Part shown: piece by piece, positions 26,334-36,971 of the stretch
Layout of the letters: each line of letters begins with the position of its first letter
How positions within the stretch are numbered: the first letter of the stretch is position 1
Assembly (NCBI GenBank): GCA_026393975.1
Contig: JAPKZD010000008.1
Span: 16,531-80,530 of the forward strand
DNA: 64,000 bases
Source: Candidatus Aminicenantota bacterium
GTDB taxonomy: Bacteria > Acidobacteriota > Aminicenantia > Aminicenantales > Saccharicenantaceae
Reading direction: 5' to 3'
Program-made: the position numbers and the translations under genes
The notes under the pieces: generated by a model
The model's database searches: none
Told to the model about the DNA's origin: nothing
What the model saw: the letters and a program-made list of their open reading frames with translations, nothing else

Positions 26334-26358
26334 ATTATTATAGGAATACTATAATAAT
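26334..26358. promoter_or_regulatory. AT-rich dyad upstream of the sigma factor gene
   Basis: ATTATTATAG (26334-26343) and CTATAATAAT (26349-26358) form a perfect 10-bp inverted repeat with a 5-base spacer, 22 bases upstream of the start codon. The arms include TATAAT-like strings on both strands. It stands out in a GC-rich background and may be an operator or overlapping promoters. Confidence 0.5.
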
Positions 26359-26751
26359 AAACTTTTCGTTTCAAAAATAAAGCCTTTTTTTTCATTTCTT
26401 CTAGCCCTAGACTCCATTTCTTCCAACGGAGTTGAGGCCGGAATCGTTTCACCCCCTGAGGGTGGGACCGTCGCAAATGAAGCGCGGAGGATACAACATC
26501 CGGCTGGCCTTGTCAATAAATAACTTTACATTTCCGCCCTTTCCCAGGCCAAGACCGGTCTGTTCAGGCCTTTCCCGCCTGATAGCGGCCTTGATTTCTA
26601 CCCTGTTCATCCTGACCTCCTGGTCCTCTGTTCCTCTTCAAGATTCGTGCCAGAAGTTTCAGGCAGGGGACCCCGGAGAGGCTGTTCAGTGGGGAGGGCG
26701 GACTGTCTCGTAAAGGGGACACCGCTCCATGGCCGGATCTCTTAGCGAGCT
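26359..26751. other. Intergenic stretch without a supported gene
   Basis: Between the sigma factor dyad and the MsrB-MsrA stop codon no frame has convincing coding character. A small hairpin (CACCC-TCAG-GGGGTG, minus strand, near 26450-26466) is the only other structure seen. The stretch may hold the sigma factor promoter and leader. Confidence 0.5.
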
Positions 26752-27762
26752 TCAATAACAGACGACGCCGTGTTTTTCGTAATATTTCTGGTGGTACTCT
26801 TCCGCTTGGTAAAACGCGGACGCCGGGACGAGCTCCGTGGCCAGGCGTTTCTTGTATTGGCCCGATTTTTCGACTTCGTCCATCACGCGGCGGGCCGTCT
26901 CCCTCTGGGCTTCGCCGTGGAAGAAGATGGCCGACCGGTACTGGGTGCCGTGATCGGGTCCCTGGCGATCGACCTGCGTCGGGTCGTGGATCCCGAAGAA
27001 GCGGCGGACGAGCTCAGCGTAGCTGATGCGTTTCGGGTCGAAGGTCACCTGAACGGCCTCTGCGTGGCCCGTCCTATCCGCGCAGACTTCCTCGTAGGTC
27101 GGATTGACGCTCTTCCCCCCGGTGTAGCCGACGGCAGTGGAGACGACGCCGGGGACCTTTCCCAGCTTGTGTTCTACACCCCAGAAACAGCCGGCCGCGA
27201 AGGTCGCCGTTTCCGTCGCCGCGGTCTTCGCTTGCGCTTCGGGCTTGAAATCCAGGGCCGCGGAGTTGACGCAGTAGTGGAGGAACGTCGGCGCCGGACC
27301 GTCGTCGAAGAGGTGGCCCAAGTGGGCGCCGCAGACCGCGCAGCGGACCGCGATGCGCTTCGTTAGCAGGGAATAGTCGTCGCGGTATTCGAAGCTCTCC
27401 CCCTCCACGGGAGCCGCGAAGCTCGGCCAGCCCGTGCCGTGCTCGTATTTCGCGTCGGAGAGGAAAAGGGGCGTTCCGCAGCCGGCGCAGACGTAGACGC
27501 CCTTCTCCCAGAAGTCGTTGTACTTCCCGGTGAAGGGCCGCTCCGAGCCGCACTTGCGCATGACGTCGTACTGTTCCGGCGTGAGCGTGGCCTTCCATTC
27601 CTTATCCGTCTTCTTCATCTTGTCAGGCATGTCCTGCCCTCCCGAAGCGAATGATGCCGGCCTCGGCGCGTCCCGGCCGAGGAGGGCGTTGAGCCCCCTC
27701 CACCCGGACAGGCTCAGGAAAGTCGCCAAGGCGAGGATGGCTATCTTGACGCCGGCGCGCAT
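26752..27762 (-). CDS. msrAB: Exported MsrB-MsrA methionine sulfoxide reductase fusion
   Basis: The 336-residue protein begins with a signal anchor (KIAILALATFLSLSGW). MsrB follows (residues 50-175) with two zinc CxxC pairs (CAGC, CAVC) and the catalytic Cys in HYCVNSAAL. MsrA is C-terminal (185-336) with the catalytic GCFWGVEH and DPTQVDRQGPDHGTQYRS. The order MsrB then MsrA is the reverse of some pathogen fusions. It repairs oxidised methionine (R and S forms) in envelope proteins. A promoter lies upstream at 27797-27824. It fits with the thioredoxin-reductase-like gene nearby as part of oxidative defence. Confidence 0.95.
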   Translation of the reverse strand: MRAGVKIAILALATFLSLSGWRGLNALLGRDAPRPASFASGGQDMPDKMKKTDKEWKATLTPEQYDVMRKCGSERPFTGKYNDFWEKGVYVCAGCGTPLFLSDAKYEHGTGWPSFAAPVEGESFEYRDDYSLLTKRIAVRCAVCGAHLGHLFDDGPAPTFLHYCVNSAALDFKPEAQAKTAATETATFAAGCFWGVEHKLGKVPGVVSTAVGYTGGKSVNPTYEEVCADRTGHAEAVQVTFDPKRISYAELVRRFFGIHDPTQVDRQGPDHGTQYRSAIFFHGEAQRETARRVMDEVEKSGQYKKRLATELVPASAFYQAEEYHQKYYEKHGVVCY

Positions 27763-27796
27763 GGTGACACCTGTTTTGGATAAATCCTATATAATT

Positions 27797-27824
27797 AGTA
27801 TACATTGAACCGCCGAAAAATCAA
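27797..27824 (-). promoter_or_regulatory. Probable promoter of the msrB-msrA gene
   Basis: On the minus strand TTGATT (27824-27819) and TATACT (27802-27797) are separated by 16 bases. The -10 box lies 34 bases before ATG 27762. The spacing is one base short of ideal. Confidence 0.5.
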
Positions 27825-27888
27825 GGAGCTCCCCGTGCGCCCGGCTTCCGCCGCCGAAGAAATATTTCGTAAACATCGTACTTTGGGA

Positions 27889-27918
27889 TTGACAAGCGAG
27901 AAACGCCTCCCATATAAT
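27889..27918 (+). promoter_or_regulatory. Consensus sigma-70 promoter without a following gene
   Basis: TTGACA (27889-27894) and TATAAT (27913-27918) match the consensus exactly, with an 18-base spacer. No credible coding sequence follows on this strand; only a structured stretch and a terminator do. The downstream product is therefore probably a small RNA. Confidence 0.7.
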
Positions 27919-27924
27919 GAACAT

Positions 27925-28043
27925 GCTGGCTGGAGAGGGATCCTCCTTAGCCCCGCTTCCTTTTCCTTTGAAACCTTGGCGCCTCGCCAGCCAGCCTCTT
28001 AATTATTGATCCCAAAAAAGGCCGGTCTCGAGGGCCGTTTTCC
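27925..28043 (+). ncRNA. Candidate small structured RNA
   Basis: About seven bases after the -10 box, GCTGGCTGG (27925-27933) pairs perfectly with CCAGCCAGC (27987-27995), extended by AGG/CCT across a 2-by-2 internal loop. The enclosed loop is pyrimidine-rich and holds GGATCCTCCTTA, similar to the anti-Shine-Dalgarno end of 16S rRNA. A T-rich segment and a terminator hairpin (28013-28043) follow. It lacks the features of SRP RNA, tmRNA or RNase P RNA that I can check by eye. Transcription is inferred from the promoter and terminator only. Confidence 0.45.
28013..28043. terminator. Bidirectional Rho-independent terminator
   Basis: A six-base A run is followed by GGCC, a short loop, GGCC and TTTT, so either strand gives a GC hairpin followed by T residues. 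On the minus strand it follows the S9 peptidase gene (stop at 28115); on the plus strand it ends the candidate small RNA. Confidence 0.6.
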
Positions 28044-28114
28044 TGGAAACCGGGGAATCACGGCCAGCCTCAACTCTGGGTTAGGAGGCCGAAGCTTCCC
28101 CTCCCCGTCGACAA

Positions 28115-31014
<2,900 letters not shown>

Positions 31015-31018
<4 letters not shown>

Positions 31019-31948
31019 TGGTGGTTTCCTTGTTTTTCCTTGCTTCGTTTCTGCTGATACATCAGAAAATCGGCGTGGGCCAGGAAATCGTCGAGCTGCT
31101 GGTATTTCTGGGGGTCGACGTGGACGAGGCCCATGCTTACGGACAGGCGCAGGTTCTTGAACTTTTTCAAGCGGAACGCCTGGACGCCCTCCTCGATCCT
31201 GGCCGGGAGGGCCCGTTCGCCCAGGCCCTTGGAGCGCATGGCCAGGACGGCGAACTCGTCCCCGCCGATCCGGCCGATGACGTCGGATTCCCGGAGCCTG
31301 TTCCTGAGAATGGCGGCGACGCCCTGCAGGAGCAGGTCCCCGACCGCGTGGCCGCAGGTAATTGTCTTTCTTGAGGCGCTTGGCGATCTTCATCTGCTGG
31401 AGACCGAAGGTGAAGAAGCCCCGGCGGTTGTAGAGGCTGGTGAGGTGGTCGGTCAGGGACAGGCTTTCGAGCTTCTCGTTGGTCATCTGGAGCTTGCGCC
31501 GGGCGAGTTCGAGCTTCCTATCCGCCGTTTTCCTATCGGTGATGTCGACGAGGATGCCGTCGAGGTGGTGGATCGACCCGTCGGGCCCCTTGACGCCGCG
31601 GCAATAGTCGCGAACCCAGAATCTCCGGCCGTCGACGCGCCGGAGCTCGAACTCCTGGAACGACGTGGGCTTCGAAGACAGCTTCTTGAGGAGCCGGGAG
31701 CGGTCCTCGCTTCTGACGTAGAAATCCTTGACGTTGCAGTTGAAGAGGGTCTGGGGCCTCTTGTGGCCCAGCATCCGGGCCAGGACGGCGTTGGCCTCGA
31801 TGATCATGCCGTCGAGGGTCGTCCGGTAGACGCCGACGGGGAGCTGTTCGACGAGCGCCTTGTAGCGGTCTTCGCCGACCCGGAAGGCGGACGTGGCAGG
31901 CGCGTCCGGCGGCGTCCGCTTCGGTCTTTTGCGCTGTCTCTCGGCCAT
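31015..31948 (-). pseudogene. PAS-GGDEF diguanylate cyclase with internal deletion and frameshift
   Basis: Frame one gives a PAS domain (EQLPVGVYRTTLDGMIIEAN, then GILVDITDRKT) and the start of a GGDEF domain (SLTDHLTSLYNRRGF to QMKIAKRLKKDN). Near 31350-31362 the frame must change to follow GHAVGDLLLQGVAAIL, the intact RIGGDEFAVLAM and SVSMGLVHVDPQK, which ends at TGA 31015-31017. The junction also lacks about 25 residues, including the metal-binding D-x-D-x-FKxIND block. A simple base-call error cannot restore that, so the cyclase is probably inactive unless the assembly is wrong here. The first frame continues open into the S9 gene. Confidence 0.75.
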
Positions 31949-32118
31949 GCGCGAATGAATTTAACAAAGACGCCTCGTATTGTCAAAACGCCATACGCGT
32001 TCAGACACATAGGTGACACCCTCGGCGGAAAGGTGTAGGAATAAAAGAGGGCCGTTTCCGCCTAAACGCCCCTCGGGGGGACGGCGTATTCTCTATGGAA
32101 AAGGGAAAGAAGCCCTTC

Positions 32119-32667
32119 ATGAACGAAAAAGAGATCATCGACGGCTGCCTTCGGGGGAGCCCCGTTTCCAGCCGGGCGATGGTCGATGCTTATGGGAATT
32201 TGGTCATGGCCGTGGCCCTCAACGTCGTCGGCAACAGGCAGGACGCCGAGGACGTCTGCCAGGAGACCTTCCTCCAGGTCTTCCGCCATCTCGCGCGTTA
32301 CGACCGGTCGAGGAGCTTCAAGACCTGGCTTCTGACCATCGTCTACAGGAGGTCGCTCGACATGATCAGGAAAAAGCGGCGCTTTTCCGAATTCTCGGTC
32401 CGGGCCCGCTTCGAGCCGGCCGTCGCCGAACGGGGCGGAAATCCCCATCCCGCCGACCCCAAACCATTGCCTTCGGCCCTCCTGGGACGCCTCTCGCCGC
32501 GCGAACGGACGGCCCTCTGTCTTTGGGCGAACGAGGGCTATACGGCCCGGGACATCTCCGAGGTCCTCGCGTGCTCCGCTTCGACGGCCCGCGTCTATCT
32601 CTTCACCGCCCGCCGGAAAATAAAAACCTTGCTGGAGAACGACCATGGCCTTCTGCAAAATGGTTGA
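32119..32667 (+). CDS. ECF-type RNA polymerase sigma factor, second locus
   Basis: The 182-residue protein has region 2 (AMVDAYGNLVMAVALNVVGN, QDAEDVCQETFLQVFRHLAR) and region 4 (LSPRERTALCLWANEGYTAR, then VLACSASTARVYLFTARRKI). ATG 32119 (MNEKEIIDGCLRG) looks like a typical ECF start; ATG 32095 in the same frame is an alternative. It overlaps the anti-sigma gene by 23 bases. With the TonB gene that follows it repeats the layout at 17.5-19.2 kb, where the anti-sigma and TonB parts are fused. Confidence 0.92.
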   Translation: MNEKEIIDGCLRGSPVSSRAMVDAYGNLVMAVALNVVGNRQDAEDVCQETFLQVFRHLARYDRSRSFKTWLLTIVYRRSLDMIRKKRRFSEFSVRARFEPAVAERGGNPHPADPKPLPSALLGRLSPRERTALCLWANEGYTARDISEVLACSASTARVYLFTARRKIKTLLENDHGLLQNG

Positions 32668-33121
32668 TGTCATCTACGCCGCCCTGCCTATCCGGCCGCT
32701 CCGGGCTTTTCTCATCCGGAGCCACATGGAAAGCTGTTCGCGCTGTCAGGCGCGGCTCCTCAGCCGGGCGGAGGCGGGGAAGCTTTTCGTGGCTTCCGAT
32801 CAGATCGGGAACACCGAAGGCCTTTGGCAGCGGATATCCGTCCGAACCGGGAGCGGGACGCCAGTCCCGGAAGCACCGCCGACCCCGGCGGGCGCGGGCT
32901 GGCGATGGGCCGCGGCCGTGGGCACCGCGGCCGTCGTCGCCGTGACCGGCTTCTGGCTGCTCCGGGAGGTCGAGAAACCGGGCTTCGGTCCTGGCTTCGT
33001 CGGCGCGGCCGACCGGTTTCAAATCGATTACGTCAATGTGGGCGGCGCGCCCGCCCAAACCTTCGTCTACCAGCCCCAGGGGACGGACACCGTCTTCGTC
33101 TGGGCGACAAAAAATCCTTGA
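32645..33121 (+). CDS. Putative anti-sigma factor, membrane-anchored
   Basis: The 158-residue protein has SHMESCSRCQARLLSR, an H-x3-C-x2-C zinc motif as in anti-sigma factors, although the rest of the finger is short. A membrane helix (AAAVGTAAVVAVTGFWLLRE) lies at about residues 90-110, followed by a periplasmic tail of about 48 residues. Overlap with the sigma gene and the 13-base gap to the TonB gene indicate an operon. The role as anti-sigma is inferred from motif, topology and position. Confidence 0.75.
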   Translation: MAFCKMVDVIYAALPIRPLRAFLIRSHMESCSRCQARLLSRAEAGKLFVASDQIGNTEGLWQRISVRTGSGTPVPEAPPTPAGAGWRWAAAVGTAAVVAVTGFWLLREVEKPGFGPGFVGAADRFQIDYVNVGGAPAQTFVYQPQGTDTVFVWATKNP

Positions 33122-33134
33122 TTGGAGGGGTGAG

Positions 33135-34853
33135 ATGAAAAGAACGATCCTATTCTTGCTGGCAGGAACCCTCGTCGGGTTATGGGCGGCCATGCCGCCG
33201 GCCGCGGCGGGCGGCGATGAAGCCGTCCAAAGCGCGAAAACGGCCGCTTCCGCCTTCGAGCTGAAGATGCGGATCCTCGAGGGGGTCCGGGAGAAATCGG
33301 TGGAGCCGGCCAAGCCGGTGACCTCGTCCTACCTCAAGTTCATGAACTTCATCAACTTCGACTCCGAGGAGGACCTGGCCGCCGAACAGCAGATCAAGAA
33401 GGTCTATAACCTGAAGGATGTCAGCCTCTTGACCGAAGCCAACCTCGTCTGGGTGAAAGACAAGTCCGAGAAAGCCTTCCACATGTTCCGGCTGAACGGC
33501 CAGGAATACCTGGTCATGGTCACGCCCGGCCGCTTGCCCGAACGAAACCACTTCCGGATCGAAGTTTACGAACAGAGCCGCGATAAAAAGGCCAACCTGC
33601 TGGACTCGGAATTCTCACTTCCGGACAAAAGCGCGGCCGTGTTCGGCTTCGAGGACACGCAGCTCAAACCCTATTTCATTACTTTGAGAGTCGCGCGCTG
33701 GCTCGGCGAGCCGACGGGCGCCGGCGGGGAAAAGATCGATGTTCCCGGCGGTGTCGTCGCCGGCGTGCTGAGCGGGGGGGGGAAGGTCATGCCGCCCAAG
33801 CTCATCAAGACGGTTGACCCAGTTTATCCCGAAGAGGCGAAAAAAGGCGGGGTGGAGGGAGTCGTCATCATGGAAGCGACGACGGACCTCTACGGCCGGG
33901 TCGCCGGGATCAAGGTCCTCAGGAGCATCCCCGCCCTCGACCAGGCAGCCGTGGACGCCCTCAAGCAATGGGTTTACGAGCCCGTGGTCATCGACGGGAA
34001 ACCGCAAGAGGTCACTTTCACGGTGACCGTGAGGTTCACTCTCGACGAGCAGAAGAAGCCGGCAGGCGGGGGCGTGGTGGGAGGCGTCCAGGGCGGCGTA
34101 TCCACGGGTGTCGGGGGCGGTGTTGTTGGAGGAGTCGAAGGCGGTGTCACGGGCGGTGTCACGGGCGGTGTCACGGGCGGCGTCGCCGGGGGAGTTTCGG
34201 GGGAGGTCATGACCCCCCAGGAGCTCCAAAAGTACGAAGGGGACGCCGTCCGGGCCGTGGACGACATCAAGCCCCCTAAGCTCATCAAGCAGGTCAACCC
34301 CGTCTATCCGCAGGTGGCCCGCCAAGCCCAGGTCGAAGGGATGGTCATCCTCGAGGCCAAGACCGACGAGCAGGGCAACGTCATCGGCGCCAGGATCTTG
34401 AGATCCATCCCCATCCTCGATCAGGCGGCTATTGACGCGGTCAAACAATGGAAATACGAACCCCTGATCATCGCCGGCAAGCCCCGCAAGGTCCTCTTCA
34501 CCGTCACCGTCCGCTTCATGCTCAAAGAAGGCGACAAGGGGAAGACGCTCGATAAATTCGCCCAGGGCGCGGTCCGGGCCGAGAACGACATCAAGCCGCC
34601 GAAGCTCATCAAAGAAGTCGCCCCTGTCTATCCCGAGGTCGCCCGGGTGGCTGTGATCGAAGGCGTCGTCATTCTCGGGGTCAAGACCGACGAGGAAGGC
34701 CGGGTCAAGGACGTCATGGTCCTGCGCTCGATCCCGCTTCTCGACCAGGCGGCCATCGACGCCGTCCGGCAGTGGGTCTACGAGCCGCTGGTCATCGATG
34801 GCAAGGCGGTCCCCGTCGTCTTCACCGTGACCGTTCGCTTCACGCTCAAGTGA
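33135..34853 (+). CDS. Periplasmic protein with three TonB C-terminal domains
   Basis: The 572-residue protein starts at ATG 33135 and has a signal peptide (ILFLLAGTLVGLWAAMPPAA). Residues 25-195 are an unrecognised domain. Three TonB C-terminal domains follow at about 217-300, 378-461 and 487-572, each with PPKLIK.V.PVYP and a DQAAxDAxxQWxYEP block. A Gly-Gly-Val repeat linker lies at about 310-356. It has no membrane helix beyond the signal, so it cannot transduce energy by itself and probably binds TonB boxes or the cell wall as a multivalent adaptor. The third domain shares near-identical DNA with the fusion gene at 18.2 kb. Confidence 0.88.
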   Translation: MKRTILFLLAGTLVGLWAAMPPAAAGGDEAVQSAKTAASAFELKMRILEGVREKSVEPAKPVTSSYLKFMNFINFDSEEDLAAEQQIKKVYNLKDVSLLTEANLVWVKDKSEKAFHMFRLNGQEYLVMVTPGRLPERNHFRIEVYEQSRDKKANLLDSEFSLPDKSAAVFGFEDTQLKPYFITLRVARWLGEPTGAGGEKIDVPGGVVAGVLSGGGKVMPPKLIKTVDPVYPEEAKKGGVEGVVIMEATTDLYGRVAGIKVLRSIPALDQAAVDALKQWVYEPVVIDGKPQEVTFTVTVRFTLDEQKKPAGGGVVGGVQGGVSTGVGGGVVGGVEGGVTGGVTGGVTGGVAGGVSGEVMTPQELQKYEGDAVRAVDDIKPPKLIKQVNPVYPQVARQAQVEGMVILEAKTDEQGNVIGARILRSIPILDQAAIDAVKQWKYEPLIIAGKPRKVLFTVTVRFMLKEGDKGKTLDKFAQGAVRAENDIKPPKLIKEVAPVYPEVARVAVIEGVVILGVKTDEEGRVKDVMVLRSIPLLDQAAIDAVRQWVYEPLVIDGKAVPVVFTVTVRFTLK

Positions 34854-34865
34854 AGCGGGAGGGCA

Positions 34866-34942
34866 TCAGAACGTCCTGAAGACATTGAAGCCGATGTGGA
34901 AGTCGAAGTTGCCGAGGCGCAAGTTTCCGCCGGGGACGAACG
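34866..34942 (-). pseudogene. C-terminal remnant of an outer-membrane beta-barrel protein
   Basis: The minus strand reads SFVPGGNLRLGNFDFHIGFN then VFRTF and a stop at 34866-34868. Alternating hydrophobic residues and a terminal Phe are the beta-signal of outer-membrane barrels. Only about 25 residues survive and they abut the cytochrome gene stop, so the rest of the gene has been deleted. Confidence 0.5.
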
Positions 34943-34943
34943 A

Positions 34944-35309
34944 CTACTTGAGCCCGGCGACCCATGTTTCGACGATTTGAAGTTCCTCAGCCGTCAGGGC
35001 CTTGCCTGGAGGCATGGGCTTGCCCTTGATGCCGCTTTCCCGGCGGACTTTCTTGAGGATGTAGCTCGCTTCCGGGGCTTTCGAGTCGATGATCTTCAGT
35101 TCGGGGACTTCCGAACTCGAACGGTCGATGACCGCAGCGACGTTGGCCGGTTCGAAGTTCAAACCCTTGGGTGGGAACTTGCCCTTATGGCAGACAGCGC
35201 ACCTTTTTTGAAGTAGGGTCTTGACGCTGTCGGGGACGTCCGCCGCGGCCCATGCGCCGAGGGCCGTGATCAATAGCACGATGGCGAAAAGAATGGAAAA
35301 CCGTTTCAT
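34944..35309 (-). CDS. Small monohaem cytochrome c-like protein
   Basis: The 121-residue protein has a signal peptide (FSILFAIVLLITALGAWAAA) and one haem motif, CAVCH, followed by KGKFPPKGLNF. The C-terminal MPPGKALTAEELQIVETWVA has the Met ligand position and final helix seen in planctomycete-type cytochrome c domains. ATG 35309 behind AAAGG is preferred to 35357, which would precede the signal. It should be a periplasmic electron carrier matured by the ResB/CcsA system. It has no obvious redox partner next to it. Confidence 0.85.
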   Translation of the reverse strand: MKRFSILFAIVLLITALGAWAAADVPDSVKTLLQKRCAVCHKGKFPPKGLNFEPANVAAVIDRSSSEVPELKIIDSKAPEASYILKKVRRESGIKGKPMPPGKALTAEELQIVETWVAGLK

Positions 35310-35408
35310 CTCTTTTTCCTTTAAGAGGATCATCAGCCGCTTTTCCGCTTGCGTCACCGACGCCGCGAAGGGCAGCCACCCAACGGTGTCCCCGCCGCGG
35401 GATGCGGC

Positions 35409-36203
35409 CTATCGCATCTTCGAATAATCGAATTCGGACCCGAACACGCTGTGGGGTATGAGGTAAACGAGCAGGGTGACGAGAGACGCCGCCAGGACGA
35501 ACGGTCGGGCAGGCTTGCCCTTACGGCCGGCGATGAGGGCCGCGATCCAGAACAGGAGGGCGACGAGGGTCTTGTTGTCCGTGAGGTCGGTGCCGACCGG
35601 GAACCCGGCCCAAGCGACACCGAAGGCGAACTTCTGAACGAGCGGGCCGAGGATGAAGCCCCCGACGAAGAGAAGGGCGACCGCCCAGAGGACGAAGCGC
35701 CGGGGGTTTCGCTTCTTGTCGAGCGCGGCCAGGCCGGCCGCCGTCGACAGGAGCATCCCCGCGAACATGACCAGTACGTGGGGGACGATGATCCAGGCCG
35801 GGACGGGGTCCTTGAAACGGATGATGACCGGGTCCTCGCCCGCAACCGGCGTGGTCACGTATCCTCCGGTCAGGTTGATCGTGTAAAGGAGCTTCCCGGC
35901 CGCCGGCTGTTGGGGCAGAAGTCCGACGAGATCGCCGCCCTCGCGGGTGAGCACCACGCGGGTCCACGCGTCTTCGGTCTTGAACCGCTTGTAGTCGAGA
36001 TAGCCTTGGAGCGGGGCCGGCGCGGGGATCCGGACCTCGGCGTCGCGGACGGTCTCGGCGCTGCGGGGCAGCTTGAACTTGACCTCGGTCCCGGCCACGA
36101 CCGCCTTTCCCCGCAGGGGGTAGGTCGGGCCTGTTATGCGTTGGTAGACGGCCGACCCGAGGGTGATGACGACCGCTAGAAACCAGAAAATTGTTTTCTT
36201 CAT
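35409..36203 (-). CDS. Hypothetical multi-pass membrane protein
   Basis: The 264-residue protein has an N-terminal helix, an extracytoplasmic beta-rich segment (residues 25-130; GTEVKFKLPRSAETVRDAEV) and four C-terminal helices (about 135-250). I do not recognise the family. The layout of a periplasmic beta domain followed by helices suggests an envelope role. It lies 8 bases downstream of the LiaF-like gene and probably shares its transcript. Confidence 0.7.
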   Translation of the reverse strand: MKKTIFWFLAVVITLGSAVYQRITGPTYPLRGKAVVAGTEVKFKLPRSAETVRDAEVRIPAPAPLQGYLDYKRFKTEDAWTRVVLTREGGDLVGLLPQQPAAGKLLYTINLTGGYVTTPVAGEDPVIIRFKDPVPAWIIVPHVLVMFAGMLLSTAAGLAALDKKRNPRRFVLWAVALLFVGGFILGPLVQKFAFGVAWAGFPVGTDLTDNKTLVALLFWIAALIAGRKGKPARPFVLAASLVTLLVYLIPHSVFGSEFDYSKMR

Positions 36204-36211
36204 CGGCGGGC

Positions 36212-36904
36212 CTACTCCTTGACTTCGATCGAGCCGAGGACGGCCGATCCCTTGATGAAGAGCGTCCCCGTTTTCTCGGCGTCGGGGATCGTCTTTTTAC
36301 GGCTGTCCATCGAGCCGAGGACGGGCGTCCCCTCGAGGACGACCTGCCACTCGTGCGGGACGGTGAGCTCGATGTTGCCGAGGACGACGGACAGAATCAG
36401 CGTCGCCTGGCCGCCGGAGAGGCGCGCCCCGCGGAAGTCGACTTCGGCCGAACCGAGGACGACGTCGGCCTTGCCGCCCTTGAAGTTCTGGGATTCGACC
36501 TTGCGCGACGTCCCCGAAAGGACCTGGCTGATGGCCAGGTCGTCAGCGGTTATTTCAGGGATTTTTTTTTTGTTCCAGGACAGGGACGGCCGGAGGAGGA
36601 TCCAGAAACCGACCCCGATGATGGCCAGGGGCCAGACGAAGTGCCAGACCGTCCGGTCGAAGATCCGCATCCGGACAAGGAGGAAGAACGCCCCGAAGAT
36701 GATGAAGAATACCCCCGACCCGACGTTCTTGAAATTGTTGCTGAGGAGGATCGAGATGCCGATGAGGATAAACACGATGGGCCAGTAGTGTCGGACGAGG
36801 TGGCCGAAATCCAGGCGCCCCATCTGGTCGAACAGGAAAAGCACGCCCAGAACGATGAGTAAAAGGCCCCAGAAAATGCGGCCTTGGATTTTCCGTTCGG
36901 TCAT
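36212..36904 (-). CDS. LiaF-like transmembrane protein
   Basis: The 230-residue protein has four N-terminal membrane helices (FWGLLLIVLGVLFLFDQMGR, YWPIVFILIGISILL and following) as in DUF5668, and a C-terminal beta-helix-like domain (residues 140-230) with repeated VLGS/VLGN turns (VVLGSAEVDFRG, SVVLGNIELTVP, PVLGSMDS, SAVLGSIEV). This is the LiaF / cell-wall-active antibiotic response layout, which in Firmicutes modulates envelope-stress kinases. No LiaRS pair is present in the window. A small co-transcribed membrane protein follows. Confidence 0.82.
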   Translation of the reverse strand: MTERKIQGRIFWGLLLIVLGVLFLFDQMGRLDFGHLVRHYWPIVFILIGISILLSNNFKNVGSGVFFIIFGAFFLLVRMRIFDRTVWHFVWPLAIIGVGFWILLRPSLSWNKKKIPEITADDLAISQVLSGTSRKVESQNFKGGKADVVLGSAEVDFRGARLSGGQATLILSVVLGNIELTVPHEWQVVLEGTPVLGSMDSRKKTIPDAEKTGTLFIKGSAVLGSIEVKE

Positions 36905-36971
36905 TTTTCCCTCCGTTCCCGTCTAGGATACCACACCGCCCGCGGCTCTACCAAACGCGTCGAGGGCGTGG

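Noticed and set aside
27805..28002. 65-codon open frame after the msr promoter region
   Set aside because: It spans the consensus promoter at 27889-27918 and the structured RNA, has no ribosome binding site and lacks any protein-like pattern.
27925..28043. Assignment of the small RNA as 6S or SRP RNA
   Set aside because: The length and closing stem do not fit 6S RNA, and the SRP GGAA/AGCA core motif is absent, so only a generic RNA candidate is reported.
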